DNA of 64,000 nucleotides from Semisulcospira habei (Eukaryota > Mollusca > Gastropoda > Semisulcospiridae), in contig BTPG01000004.1 of the NCBI GenBank assembly GCA_036245525.1, positions 161,589,959 to 161,653,958 on the forward strand, written 5' to 3'. Positions 22,350 through 33,450 of this stretch are shown piece by piece; positions within the stretch are counted from its first letter, which is position 1; the number at the start of each line of letters is the position of its first letter. Below the pieces are notes generated by a model. The model ran no database searches. It was not told the origin of the DNA and worked only from the letters and a program-made list of their open reading frames with translations. The position numbers and the translations under genes were made by a program.

Positions 22350-23800
22350 GAACAATATAAGATTTAATTTCCTGTCCAAGCTTCTTGAGAAGGTTGTCCT
22401 CAACCAACTCAACCTCCACCTCGCCGACAACAACCTCCTCAGTCCCTTCCAGTCTGCCTATCGCAAACATCACAGCACTGAAACAGCCCTTTTACATATC
22501 CTAAACGACCTGCTTCTCTACACTGACTCGGGCAACATCTCCCTTCTTACGCTACTCGATCTCTCTGCCGCCTTCGACACCATAGACCACTCTATCCTTC
22601 TCCACCGCCTTCACCACTCCTTCGGCATCACTGACTCTGCTCACTCCTGGTTTCTCTCCTACCTCTCCGACAGACAGCAGTCCGTCACCATCGACGGCGT
22701 CTCCTCCAACCCAGTCAGGCTCTCCTGCGGCGTTCCACAGTGGTCCAACATCATCCAGTCTCACCACATACACCACCACCTCTACGCTGACGACTCACAA
22801 CTACTAGACAAAGACAAACTCGACAACACTCAGACACTACTGACTCGCACGGCTGACTGCTATGAAGACGTGAAAAACTGTATGACAGCAAACAAGCTTA
22901 AACTGAACGACGACAAAACCGAAGCATGGTAGGCACTCGCCAGAAACTTTCCCAGCTCCCTCCCTCTCTCCACCTTCAACTCGACAGCACCACCATCTGA
23001 CTCGGTCAAGAACCTTGGCGTTATCCTCGATTCCTCTCTTTCCATGACCAGCTTCGTCTCCGCCACGGCCCAGGCATGTTATTTCCACCTCCGCCGCATC
23101 AGTCAGATCAGAAAATACCTCACTACCTAAGCGGCCACCAAACTCGCTGTCTCTCTCATCTTATCTCGCATCGACTACTGCAACTCTCTGCTTTCCGGCC
23201 TTCCTCACTCCACCACTCTCACTCTCCAGCGCGTCCAGAACAATGCTGCCCGCCTCGTCCTCAGAAAGAAAAAATCCGACCACATCACACCCCTGCTCAA
23301 GCTCCTTCACTGGCTCCCCATCCCCCAACGCATCCAATACAAGATTCTGTCTCTCTGCTATAAATCCCTGAACAACTACGCTCCTGCCTATCTCTCCAAC
23401 TTACTTCGCCCCTACACTCCTTCCCGCTCCCTCCGCTCCGCCTCCGACCCTCTCCGCCTCCTCATCCCCCGCACCAAACTCAGCACTTTCGGCCCCCGCT
23501 CTTTCTCAGTATACGGTCCATCTACCTGGAACGCTCTCCCACTCTCTCTCCGTCAGAAACACTCTCTCTCCTCCTTCCACTCCGCCCTCAAAACTCACCT
23601 CTTTCAACAGTTCTAGCACTACATCACCACACTCCCCACCCCAAGCTGACCGTCGTAATGTATTTTCACTATTTGTGGTACGTGAGTCATTGTCTAAAGC
23701 GTGCGCATGCGTGTGCGAGTTGTGAGTGCGCGCTTAGAGTTATAATTATTATAAGATAAGCACATTATAAATACCGTAATTATTATTAATTATTAGACGG
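22350..23800 (+). pseudogene. L2/CR1-type LINE ORF2 fragment with 3' tail
   Basis: 5'-truncated. The reverse transcriptase frame reads FLSKLLEKVVLNQL, FQSAYRKHHSTETALLHILN, LLDLSAAFDTIDHSILL, then the strand box GVPQ, and after a short internal deletion (about 22737-22745) the catalytic YADD box (HLYADDSQL). The C-terminal part continues to 23616 ([36 protein letters not shown]), interrupted by a frame change near 22930 and a TAA at 23128-23130. The 3' UTR ends in GCGCGCTTAGAGTTATAAT and an (ATT)n tail near 23760-23795, typical of L2-group elements. A 3'-end-only relative lies at 32945-33110. Confidence 0.8.
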
Positions 23801-25059
23801 CCATCAAGGAATTGAACGTTGCAGAAGAAGAAGGTGGAAGTGGTGATCTCGTGGTGGACATGTGGAAACTAAGTATTTTGATAACATTGTTTTGGCTGTT
23901 AGGAACCATAAAACTTTATTACGCATATTCATATTTACACATTTCTAGACGAAAATAAATGAAAATATCACCTAAAAGACCAGCCGGTCAAAAATAGTTT
24001 CAATTAAATTGATGGGTCACATTGAAATTAATAAATTGATCCCAAATGTTTATGCTCAATATGCATACTTTTTAAAAAAAGAAAACTGGCAACACAAACA
24101 TTTAAACAGAGGAGTATGGCGTAAGCAATTGTTATGATCATTTTGCATTCCTTTGCGTACTGGTAAAATGGGGGTAGGGCAGCAGATTCAGCCACTGTGA
24201 CCCCTAAATGCATCACAGCATCATAAAATTAGGTTGAGAGTAACTGTGGTACTCTATCCTAACCAATAAAACCTAACAAAGACCTATCAGTTGTATACAA
24301 AATTTCTGAGGGCATCGGAAGCAACGTATGTTTCCCAATTCGGCAATTTTAAATGGGAAAAAGGCTATTATTCACCACGAATGTACCGTATAGGATGCCG
24401 ACTTTCCTTATTTTCTTGCACTTTATGCTCACATTATTGAAACTTAATAGGTAAAGAGAGGTGAAAATGAAATGGAATAACTTGAGTATTTTTTTCTAAT
24501 TAATTTTGTGTATTTTTACAACTTGGGGGTAGGGATACAAAATCAACTACTGTAGCACTCACAGTAAACACAGCATCACCTAGTCAAGTTTATAATAATT
24601 GTGACATCCTGTTTTAATGATGTAAGCCTGAAAATGGACTGCCAGTGCTATAGAAAATGTCTGAAGGCATATGAAACATAATTTTTGTCTTTTTTTGCGA
24701 TTTCGTGGAAATGGCCGTTTACTGTTTGCACAAATACCTTCACTGTGACCCAGAGATTCAATATGTTTTCATTCTATGTTTTTGCAGAGGATGCAGAAGG
24801 TGTGCCTTAACATAATATTGCCTGATTTTGGCTTCTGGAATGAATTCTGATTTATTTAGAGGAAAATGTTTCTCAACCTCATTTTAGCATCTGCGAAGAG
24901 CGTGAAAGGGGGTACCCTTGCGCCATCGGCTATATCTCTGGTGTGTTCCTAAGGATTTTTTAGGAACATGGCTTAAACATCTCAGGACATACTAAGGTAC
25001 ACTTTAAAATCCATCTTATTGAGTACTGGGGGTGGGTGCACGGTAGATCTGGCTAGCTT
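23800..25059. repeat. Non-coding region with diverged ~360-bp direct repeats
   Basis: Blocks beginning GGGGGTAGGG and followed by ACTGT, then CACAGCATCA, occur near 24170 and 24528. A third, weaker copy begins near 24740. No gene is visible; it leads into the tyrosine-recombinase-like pseudogene. Confidence 0.5.
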
Positions 25060-26848
25060 ATGGACTATTATGGTTCAGATGACAGGTGGCGACAGGAGCT
25101 CTCTGGGGCGCAGCGGTTTGACTCTGTCTTTACCGGGGACTGGTATGATTGTGTGTCAGTTACAGCAGCCCAGTCGATCGGGAAAATGACCATGAACAAA
25201 CCCCAGCTGATCCCATCATGTGAAGATGTGAGGAAGGTCCAACAGCTTCTTGAGACAAGGATGGTTTCGGAAGATTATCCGACAGTGGTTAAAGCAACAC
25301 TCTGCACTGTATCACTTTTCAACTGAAAACGAGTGGGAGAAGTTCAGGAAATGAAGGTATCAGACTTCCAGAATGCTAAGATTGGATCGATCACCAATTA
25401 AGATATCTTGAAAGGTCTCACAGAGGTTGAGAAGAAAATGGTGAATCATTTTCAGTGAGTGGAAATCAGAGGCAAGTTTAATAGGAGTGTTCCCATTTTG
25501 ATGACGAAGAAGATGATGACAACTGTCGACAGAATCCTTTAAATGAGGCAATCAGTGCCAGCTCTCGCTGGTTCTTAGTACATTTTTTTTCAGTTTATTT
25601 TTCTGATGATGCCAAGAGTGTTACGTCTGTTACAGTTCATTTCTTTAATTGAGAGTTATGGGTTTTTTAATTATTTCTATGAGTGAATGATGATGTCATG
25701 TGTTGTATGGGCAGACAGTGAATTTCCCCATGAGGGATTAATAAAGTATTATTGTATTGTATTGTATCTTTGCCACACCTTCTGGTCATATGCCTTACAG
25801 AGTCCATGATGTTCTGAAGGAACATGCGCTACAAGCACAAGTGTCAAACCCAGCCATGTTCACATTTACTCAGTTACGGAAGCAGGTTGCAACTTTGGCT
25901 CAGTCAATGGCCATCTCAGAGTTGGATCAGGATCAGCTGGCAGATTTCCTTGGTCATGATATTCGGATACATCGCCATATCTACCGCCAACCTCAAAACA
26001 TCCTTCAAAAGGCAAAAGTGGCAAAGATTCTTCTGTCAGTTAACATGGGATGAGTGAATGATGATGTCATGTGTTGTATGGGCAGACAGTGAATTTCCCC
26101 ATGAGGGATTAATAAAGTATTATTGTATTGTATTGTATCTTTGCCACACCTTCTGGTCATATGCCTTACAGAGTCCATGATGTTCTGAAGGAACATGCGC
26201 TACAAGCACAAGTGTCAAACCCAGCCATGTTCACATTTACTCAGTTACGGAAGCAGGTTGCAACTTTGGCTCAGTCAATGGCCATCTCAGAGTTGGATCA
26301 GGATCAGCTGGCAGATTTCCTTGGTCATGATATTCGGATACATCGCCATATCTACCGCCAACCTCAAAACGTCCTTCAAAAGGCAAAAGTGGCAAAGATT
26401 CTTCTGTCAGTTAACATGGGATGACAAATTTTGAGAGTTGCATTTGAGCTGAGCTGGGCGATGAAGAGATTGACTTCGACAATAAAAACACATCATAAAC
26501 TTGCAGAGAGGTCTCGGGGAAAACAACACCTGTGAATGAAGCAAGTACCAAGTCAACAACACAGAATCAATGAGCATGACAAAGAAAAGACGCCCAGAGC
26601 TAGTTTTGATGATGACAGTACTGCGTCAATTCCTTTTCGAAAGAAAGCTAGATTTCAAGGAAACCATGGGAGAAAGCTAAAGAGAAAGCTGGTCAAACTC
26701 ATTTCCATACACACCTCGTCGTGAACAAACTTCCTGGAAAGGCCAAGATACAGCAGGCAATCGCAGAAGAGCCCGCACTTAGACATAGGTGCTGGACAAA
26801 CATTAAGGGTTACATCCGCAACAGACTGAAAAAGTTACAAAAGAAATG
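25060..26848 (+). pseudogene. Tyrosine-recombinase-like (Crypton-type or domesticated) pseudogene
   Basis: The plus strand reads a continuous protein-like signal with many stops. 25060-25326 ends at LCTVSLFN followed by TGA, then KRVGEVQEM, which fits the first catalytic Arg box (R-x-x-G-E) of tyrosine recombinases with the first codon decayed. Later segments include TEVEKKMVNHFQ and VPILMTKKM. Frame 25757-26053 has LRKQVATLAQSM (second Arg box region) and LADFLGHDIRIHRHIYRQP, resembling the LGH...Y end of such enzymes. 26536-26848 has a basic tail with RHRCWTNIKGYIRNRL, like a Myb/SANT-type DNA-binding end. The family assignment is from motif order and memory; the host role is unknown. Confidence 0.55.
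25681..26422 (+). repeat. 371-bp tandem duplication, nearly identical
   Basis: Unit 25681-26051 is repeated at 26052-26422. The only difference noticed is ATCC versus GTCC (Ile to Val in the coding frame) near 25999/26370. Each unit starts with GAGTGAATGATGATGTCATG, contains a retroposon-like tail (AATTTCCCCATGAGGGATTA then (TATTG)n) and then the recombinase C-terminal segment. Confidence 0.95.
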
Positions 26849-26905
26849 AATTGAGATTCTCCGAGAGAGCACACTCGCGGCATTTTTGTTTTCATAAAGA
26901 GGCAA

Positions 26906-27178
26906 GAGTGTTATTATTGGGTTGGTTTCAGCGTGTATAGCTTGTTTTTATCTGATGGACGCCTGGATCATTTCGTATACTGTATAACATGTGACTTTGC
27001 AAACAGCGGCTGGGGACGACAGACAATAATAAGATAAGAAAACCATTGTCAACCTAAAGATTTATTACAAGAGTGTTATTATTTGGTTGTTGTCAGCGTG
27101 TATAGTTTTGGTTTTTATCTGATGTACGCCTGGATCATTTTGTATACTGTATAACATTAACCTTACTTTGCAACTAAA
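26906..27178. repeat. Two direct repeats with a 163-bp period
   Basis: GAGTGTTATTATT begins both copies, at 26907 and 27070. Both continue through CAGCGTGTATAG, TTTTTATCTGATG and CGCCTGGATCATTT to ATACTGTATAACAT. Confidence 0.85.
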
Positions 27179-27181
27179 CAG

Positions 27182-27378
27182 TGGCCCCCACCCGGGTCTG
27201 CCCTGGTGTACTTGGGTGGGGTTAACTACTTTTTAGTTCCCAGGGTCACCCTGGTCAGCCCCACATGGTGGGTTTTCCTCACATTTCTGGGGCATGTGTT
27301 TCTGTCTACCCTTGGTCCATTCACTTGTATTTATCTATTTTAAGCTCTCCCTACTGTCTGCGCTGCCTGTATCTATTG
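27182..27378 (+). mobile_element. Non-tRNA SINE-like retroposon, 3'-truncated copy
   Basis: This copy matches the start of the family described at 47119-47495 (GGGTCTGCCCTGG, GGGTGGGGTTAACTACTTTT, CATGTGTTTCTGTCTACC). It breaks off after CTGCGCTGCCTGTATCTATTG, where a Penelope-associated fragment begins. Confidence 0.75.
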
Positions 27379-27462
27379 AAAAGAAGTACCCAACGGAGAA
27401 AGAAACACGCTTAGAAAAGATGGTTACAACACAATTTATTAATATTTCGGGTAAATCGGGAG
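27379..27462 (+). repeat. Fragment shared with the Penelope-like tail at 63862-63946
   Basis: About 80 bases (AAGAAGTACCCAACGGAGAA ... TTAATATTTCGGGTAAAT) are almost identical at the two places. At the right edge of the window this block lies beside a GIY-YIG/Penelope remnant, so it is probably an end of that element. Confidence 0.7.
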
Positions 27463-27909
27463 TGTGCGACCAGTGCCGAGACACCCGAGTCATCAGGGAC
27501 TGCGCTACAGAGCCAGTCAGGAGAACGTCCACGGTACGAGAAACGGGACGACTCGGAAGCGAGCGACGCAAGACCTACACGCCTAGACGTGGAAGGACGG
27601 GACGTTGCCGAACAATAACATCAGTGAAACAGGTTGGATTGTGAGAGATCATTACCTAGCCTGGCTTTTGCATTGTGTATGTGTATGCGGTGTTGATGTG
27701 CTTGTAGTGGGAAGGTGTGGTGTACATAATCTTTTGAGTGTGTTTGTTGTTTACTTTTATTAAAAAAAAAAAACACAGGTGAAAGAGAGCTAGTGTTTGT
27801 GTTTTACCGCGTGAATGCGCCCGACTGAGTCAGTGGCGGTGTATGCGTCTGTTGTGCGAGCGTCTGTACGTGCGACTGGGGTGAGCCTGCGTGCGTTACA
27901 ACTATTCAC

Positions 27910-28255
27910 AACTTAAAACCCAAATTTGGTACAGAGATACCTGATGGTAAGACTATGCATACTAATTTGGATGACCCCTTGGAAAGGTCAAGGGTCACAA
28001 GAGGCTGTCAAATGTGTGTAAAATGCTGATTTTTTTAACCAAATTTGGTACAAAGATAGCTGTTGATAAGACCTTCCTATGCATACTAATTTAGTCGACT
28101 CATCACAAAGGTCTAGGGTCATGGGGGTAGACATGTGTCAAAAATGCTTACATTTTCAGAAAACGTGGATTTTGATGCTGCAGAAGCCATACCTTGTCAC
28201 AAAGGTCACATATGTAAATCGGTCATACACGTGAGCCATATGGCTTTGCCTTTCT
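27910..28255 (+). repeat. Interspersed repeat with two tandem ~120-bp units
   Basis: Units beginning AAATTTGGTACA (27923 and 28042) each continue to GCATACTAATTT and a GGTC...AGGGTCA block. The right end reads GTGAGCCATATGGCTTTGCC, containing the palindrome AGCCATATGGCT. It resembles widespread non-autonomous DNA elements of marine invertebrates. Confidence 0.6.
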
Positions 28256-28259
28256 TGTT

Positions 28260-29126
28260 TCCAATAGGAATTATTTCACGATCAAAGCCAAATCAAAGAC
28301 GATAGGTAGTGCCCGTCGAGGACGGTCTAAGCAGTATACAGAGACCGTTTCAGTTGATCGCCCCGCAATGCGGGATGTGTGCAAAGGAACAGTAGAACAC
28401 GAATGAGCAGTAACTTCTGATTTAGGGATCCAGCTTATAGTGCTCATTGTGTCTGCCTACCGCGCATTGTGCTTATAGTGTGAAAATGCATGTAAGCTCT
28501 TACAGAACAGATTTTGTTCGTCCCATTTAGTTTTCTGCGAATCCTGCACATCTCAGATCTACCCGACAAGTATTGTCAGGATTTTCCTAATTGTAAGTTT
28601 TCCGTACAGCCGAACCAGCGATTTTCCAACAGATACAAAGAACGCCGCTCAGTCGGCGGTACGGAAAATACGCTTCACATGGGCGCAGTGGACTGGAACA
28701 GGTTGTGTACTTAGCAAAAATGTCGTACTTGCACAGCGATACACGTAATTGTCTATAGTTAACAAGTTAACAAGTTAACAGTGCACATTTTCGAAATAGT
28801 TGACAGTGCAAACCGACAGCCACGACTGACGAACGAACTTTATCTTAACAACACTGGGTTCGTCCATGTGTCGTGACTTTCAGGTTTGAGTCTCAAATTC
28901 CTTGTCTGATAAGCGCGCACATGTTATACTCGGTTATAAAGCAAATATATGCACATGTAACATGCAATAAACGTTAAGGTATGTGAAGAAAACGTTGAAA
29001 TCTTGTTCTTTCTATGATGAACGTATCAACGTATTTTCGAACGTATCAACAAAGTACGTGGTGAAAAAACAACGTACCAATTGCGGAAGTTAGAGACGGA
29101 GCTTTGCAGCAATAAATAGATTATTT
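28260..29126. other. No feature recognised
   Basis: Ordinary AT-balanced sequence. The 66-codon frame at 28514-28714 has no motif. A short triple repeat (AACAAGTTAACAAGTTAACA) occurs at 28758-28777. Confidence 0.5.
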
Positions 29127-29286
<160 letters not shown>

Positions 29287-29394
29287 TCCTTTTTTTTCTT
29301 TTTTCTTTTCTCCTCAATAAATGAACAGTAACATCCGGATATACGTCATTGGCCTGGTTGTAACTTGTATTCGACTTTTTCCCCTGGTCGTCCG

Positions 29395-29600
29395 TACTCA
29401 AGGCATCTGGAGTCTTATTGTCACATGTTACATGTGATAAGTAGACTCACTTATTACATGTTAAGATGACAACGTTACTCGCTGAGCAAAGCGTTATCCC
29501 CCAATTACGTTTTGGCAAAGACATTTCTCCGTACAAGCATACCATAATCTTCATTCAGTCAAACCTCTAAACAAAAAGATGCTAATAAATAAACATTTTT
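29395..29600 (-). repeat. Dispersed repeat shared with 41090-41350
   Basis: On the minus strand this aligns with 41090-41350 through GTTTAGAGGTTTGACTGAATG, GCTTTGCTCAG-GAGTAACGT and AGTCTACTTATCA. No coding capacity. Confidence 0.7.
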
Positions 29601-29689
29601 TTTTTTGCATCTATCTCAGGTCTCAAGATGAATATGGATAAAACGCAGGAAACAGGTTGTTTCTAACTAGGGTCATAACCCCCCCCTTT

Positions 29690-30720
29690 CTTCCTCCCTT
29701 GGTGATCACTTCGGAAGACCTGATATCCTCTGACCTTAAAGGGTTTCCCTTCTTGCAGGTGTGTCTCTTGTATACAGCAGATGTTTATGCTGTTTTCATG
29801 CAGAAAGTGCTCTAGTTCTGTTTTCTTGTTGGTAACCCCTTCGGCATTCCAGTGCATGATGTTCACATTGGCTTTTTCTTTGTCTCTGGTCTTGTTTTTT
29901 CGCTGGCCAGTCGCTCTACTTCCCAGTCCCCTGGCTCCTCGAGACAGTTGGGAAGGTCCTCCAGTCGCTGGGGGTGGGCTCTGAAGAGGCGCAGAGCCCG
30001 GTACTGCACCTGCCTGGTGAGACTCCACAGGGCGAGCACCATTCCTCTTGAATCCATCTCCAAGTGTCATATGGCTGTATATGCATGGTACTGTGGTTTA
30101 TTAGAGTGCGCTGTGCAGCCCAGTACCTCCGTCTTCAGCACTCGGGGTTTCTGTCGGGGTTACCTCACCCTTAGCTCCTGGTCAAAAGGCCTTTCCTGGG
30201 AGCACAGGATGGTTTAGTTTTGGAGTATCCTTCTCCTAGATGGATTGCCGACCCAGGCTTATGGGTCCCATCTACTCAGGTTTTTCCTCGGAGTTTTCCT
30301 TCTCGAAGGACATCTGCCAACCAAGGCTATCGAGCATCCCTGCCCGGATTTGTATAGGGTTTACTCCCCTAGCCTTTGCCTCTCCCAAGGCACCCACAAG
30401 GCAGTGGGGCTATTTACCCATAGCTGGGGATCTGGTTCATGGGCATCAGGGCTTGTCCACACATCGATGGGCCTGCATGCCGCATGTCTGGGGGCCAGAT
30501 CTCCTCCGAGTCCTCTGTAGTTCAGCCCGAGTCCGTAAGGTGCTCGGTTACCATGAGTCACCACGAGGAGGCACTACATGAGGCTTGTTGTTGGAGAGGC
30601 TGTGTACTGGCAGGGAGAGACTGACATGTTCTGCTCCCCTTTGCGCAAAACTGCTAGCCAGCGGTGGGAGCTGAAAGCGAGAGCGACAAGCACAGACGCT
30701 ACACTACCACACTAGACGCA
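29690..30720 (-). pseudogene. LINE 5' region with start of apurinic endonuclease domain
   Basis: The minus-strand frame from 30070 carries a low-complexity N-terminus, then NIMHWNAEGVTNKKTELE and NICCIQETHLQEGKPFKVRG. These are the first two blocks (WN-A..., QETHL) of the APE-type endonuclease that nicks target DNA in LINE retrotransposition. The frame stops at 29663 after a damaged poly-glycine end, where the element is broken off, so the catalytic Asp/His blocks and the reverse transcriptase are missing. About 650 bases to the right would be its 5' UTR. A broken 3' end is atypical for a simple LINE insertion and implies later rearrangement. Confidence 0.65.
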
Positions 30721-30739
30721 TCACAACAACCATTTGACC

Positions 30740-32050
30740 CACATGCACTATATGTCACTTAAAAGGATTTCATTTATATTTTAAGTAAAATTTTCACACT
30801 TAGATATATTAAGAGAAGAAACAATTACGAAAAAGCTTGCCTTGAACTCAAATATCGTTACTCAACAATAAGGTATCCCAAATCACGTGATCAAAACAAA
30901 CGCGCATTCCTTGCTGGGAATTTCTGTGTGCCGACGGGTTCTTTTTGATTTGTTCCACATAAGCTTGTTTGTTTAAAAAAAAAACGCAAACGTGTAAAGT
31001 TGCTGTGTGCATTTTTACGTCTTGATAAAGGTTTGTCACGTTTATTTCCATTCACTTTACCATCGCTTTGCCCGTTTCATTTCGACACCACGTACAGCAC
31101 CAAAACAAAACCTAACCCACAACACAAACACTATCTTCGAAACCTATGACCGGAGTGCAACATGCTGCATGCTGTAAAAGAAAAAGAGTGCCACACCACT
31201 TGGTTTAACTGTCATGGCTGAGCAAAGTTTCGGAACTTGATTAATTATTTTATGCAGTAACATTTATTTTAATCAGTTGTAATCAGCTGTGTTGTGCGAT
31301 CACTGCCAGTGCCAATTATGCAGTCTCAGTGATCGCTGATGGTACAGTACACTTCACACTGAAAGAAATACACAGCACAATGTGAACACGCTTGGAAGTT
31401 CATGCAATGCTTTGTTTAAAATTAAACCCTATCTTGCTAGCAGTAGCCTACTGCACAAAAGAGGAACTTATTTTGCTGCTGTGTTATTTGCAGTTTGTCT
31501 GCTTATAGACATTTGCAGTTCGCTGCAAGGATTCTTAGCAGCTGACATTAGCACTGACATATATATTGGGATTAAAACGAGAAAGAAAACAGAGAAAGGT
31601 GACGCAGAGATGATTTAATAAATCAGTCAAGTGATCAAATGAATGAGATACATATGTTTTATGATGAACAGCTAGTTATGGGGTGGGGGGGGGGGGGGAG
31701 GCACATACTTTATAATGTACACGTACTATTTCTTTCAGTGTTCCATCACCCACGCATAACACCATTAGGCTCGATGCGTTCTCATGTTTTGAGGTGTTTA
31801 CAAAATACATGTACTTGATGCTGTTACATTATCTTCTTACTGGTTTTGACATTTCGTTGTAAGATTTACAGTCCCATACATTAAGCCTGTTCTGCCTAGC
31901 GCACATGGAGGTTGACTGTATCTTGATATGTGTGTGTAGGTAGCGTTTTGTTTCAGGTGGCAGTTTTGGCCCCACCTTTACGTTTGGTGCCGCTGTGCAT
32001 GTGGCCACAAGTATTATTTACAGAACTGATGACTGCATGTGCAGGCTAGT
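30740..32050 (+). repeat. 1.7-kb dispersed repeat, copy 2
   Basis: The inverted partner of 10980-12757. It lacks the two SINE insertions seen in copy 1 and has a G run at 31681-31699. The small frame 31382-31618 is not conserved as coding between the copies. Confidence 0.75.
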
Positions 32051-32360
32051 TCACGGTATCACTTATCAATGTGAACTGGGCAGCCCTATTGTTTGAAGTG
32101 ATCAGTGGTAGCAACATCCATGATGTATCTGTGCATTTGGCCACTGGTAATGTTTACAAAGGTGCTGTTTACAGAACTAGTGGCTGAGTATGCATATTAT
32201 TATTAGTACTGTTATTGTTATCAGGTGTGGCCTTATCTCTAAGTTTTGGTGCCCCTGTGCATGAGGCCAACAGTGCTTTTCACAGAACTGATGGCAGCAT
32301 GTGCAGTGTGGTTAACTGTACACATGAAATTTGTAGGTGGGCAGCTAAAATACAGGCAGT
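31975..32360 (+). repeat. Two-unit direct repeat of about 260 bp
   Basis: TTTGGTGCC...CTGTGCATG-GGCCA and the following TTTACAGAACTGATG...GCATGTGCAG occur near 31985 and again near 32243. A partial middle unit lies at about 32130. Confidence 0.6.
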
Positions 32361-32944
32361 CAATACAAGCCACTTTCTTAACCTGAAGTCTCTATATATA
32401 GGTTTTACAGTCAGTCCACTAATGCCCATCAGTATACAATTGTGCATGTCTTTTGTGGGTGTTCTGTGGTTTTGTGTGTGTATGTGGTGTGGGGTTGAAA
32501 GTGGGGCGGTATGGCACCTATTACCATGTATGTGTATGTACAAAACCTACATTACAAACAAACATAAATTAATAATTTAAATAAATAGTTATTTGGGTTT
32601 AACACCGCGCGGGTGACTATGGCCATCTCACGGCAGTTAAATAAATAAGATAAAGTAAGTCAAAGATACCTGGGACATATGAATGCTAAGTAAAGTATAG
32701 ATTATGATCATGCACAGATGTACATTCTTTTGGTGGGTGTTCTGCGGTTTTGTGTGTGTAACTGGATTGGGGTTGGGAGCGAGCGGTAGGCACCTATTAC
32801 CATGTAAGACATTTATTCACCAAGTAAAACGTTACAAGGATTTTTGTGTGGCATGGCGACAGTAAAATACATCCTCACTTGTAGGGCATTCATCATGTCA
32901 TACACTTAGTTAGCGATCATCCTATATACAGCACTAAAAGATAG

Positions 32945-33110
32945 ATCCCAAGCTGACTGTCGTAATGTATTTCACTATTTGTGGGACGTGAGTCGTTGTC
33001 TAAAGAGTGCACGAATTGTGAGTGCGCGCTTAGAGTTATAATTTATAAGATAAGCGCACTATAAATACCGTAATTATTATTATTATTTATTATTTTTTTT
33101 TATTATTAGA
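32945..33110 (+). mobile_element. L2/CR1-type LINE 3' end only
   Basis: Matches the 3' UTR of the LINE at 22350-23800 (CCAAGCTGAC-GTCGTAATGT, GTGAGTGCGCGCTTAGAG, CGCACTATAAATACCGTAAT) and ends in (ATT)n. An extremely 5'-truncated copy. Confidence 0.85.
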
Positions 33111-33149
33111 TAAACACAATATTAAACACAAATTAGTCATATGTCACAA

Positions 33150-33345
33150 ATCATGGAATCACGTTGTTCCATGCATGGTGATGTATTGAGGACAGCTTCT
33201 GGAAAAAAATACATCTGAAACGAGAGGTTCTGGCTTTAAAAGCACGGAACCGCCGGCCAGAGGGCAGAAGCTCGAAGAGATGACTGGCTCGGTGTGACAG
33301 ATCTGACAGAATAGTACTGGTGGCCACATGCACAGGGGCACCATG
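33150..33345 (-). pseudogene. Short LINE ORF2 C-terminal fragment
   Basis: The minus strand encodes HRASHLFELLPSGRRFRAFK followed by ARTSRFRCIFFQKL. This block resembles the extreme C-terminus of some LINE ORF2 proteins. It has no catalytic motif and is too short for clade assignment. Confidence 0.45.
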
Positions 33346-33450
33346 GTGTATGTTCTTGAGCTGTATGCTGATGTGCATGTACAAAACCTACATTACAAAC
33401 AAACAAAATAAATAAATAATTTAAATAAATAAGATAAAGTAAGTCTAAGG

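Noticed and set aside
22149..23088. Minus-strand frames over the L2/CR1 LINE
   Set aside because: Shadows of the plus-strand reverse transcriptase, with biased composition only.
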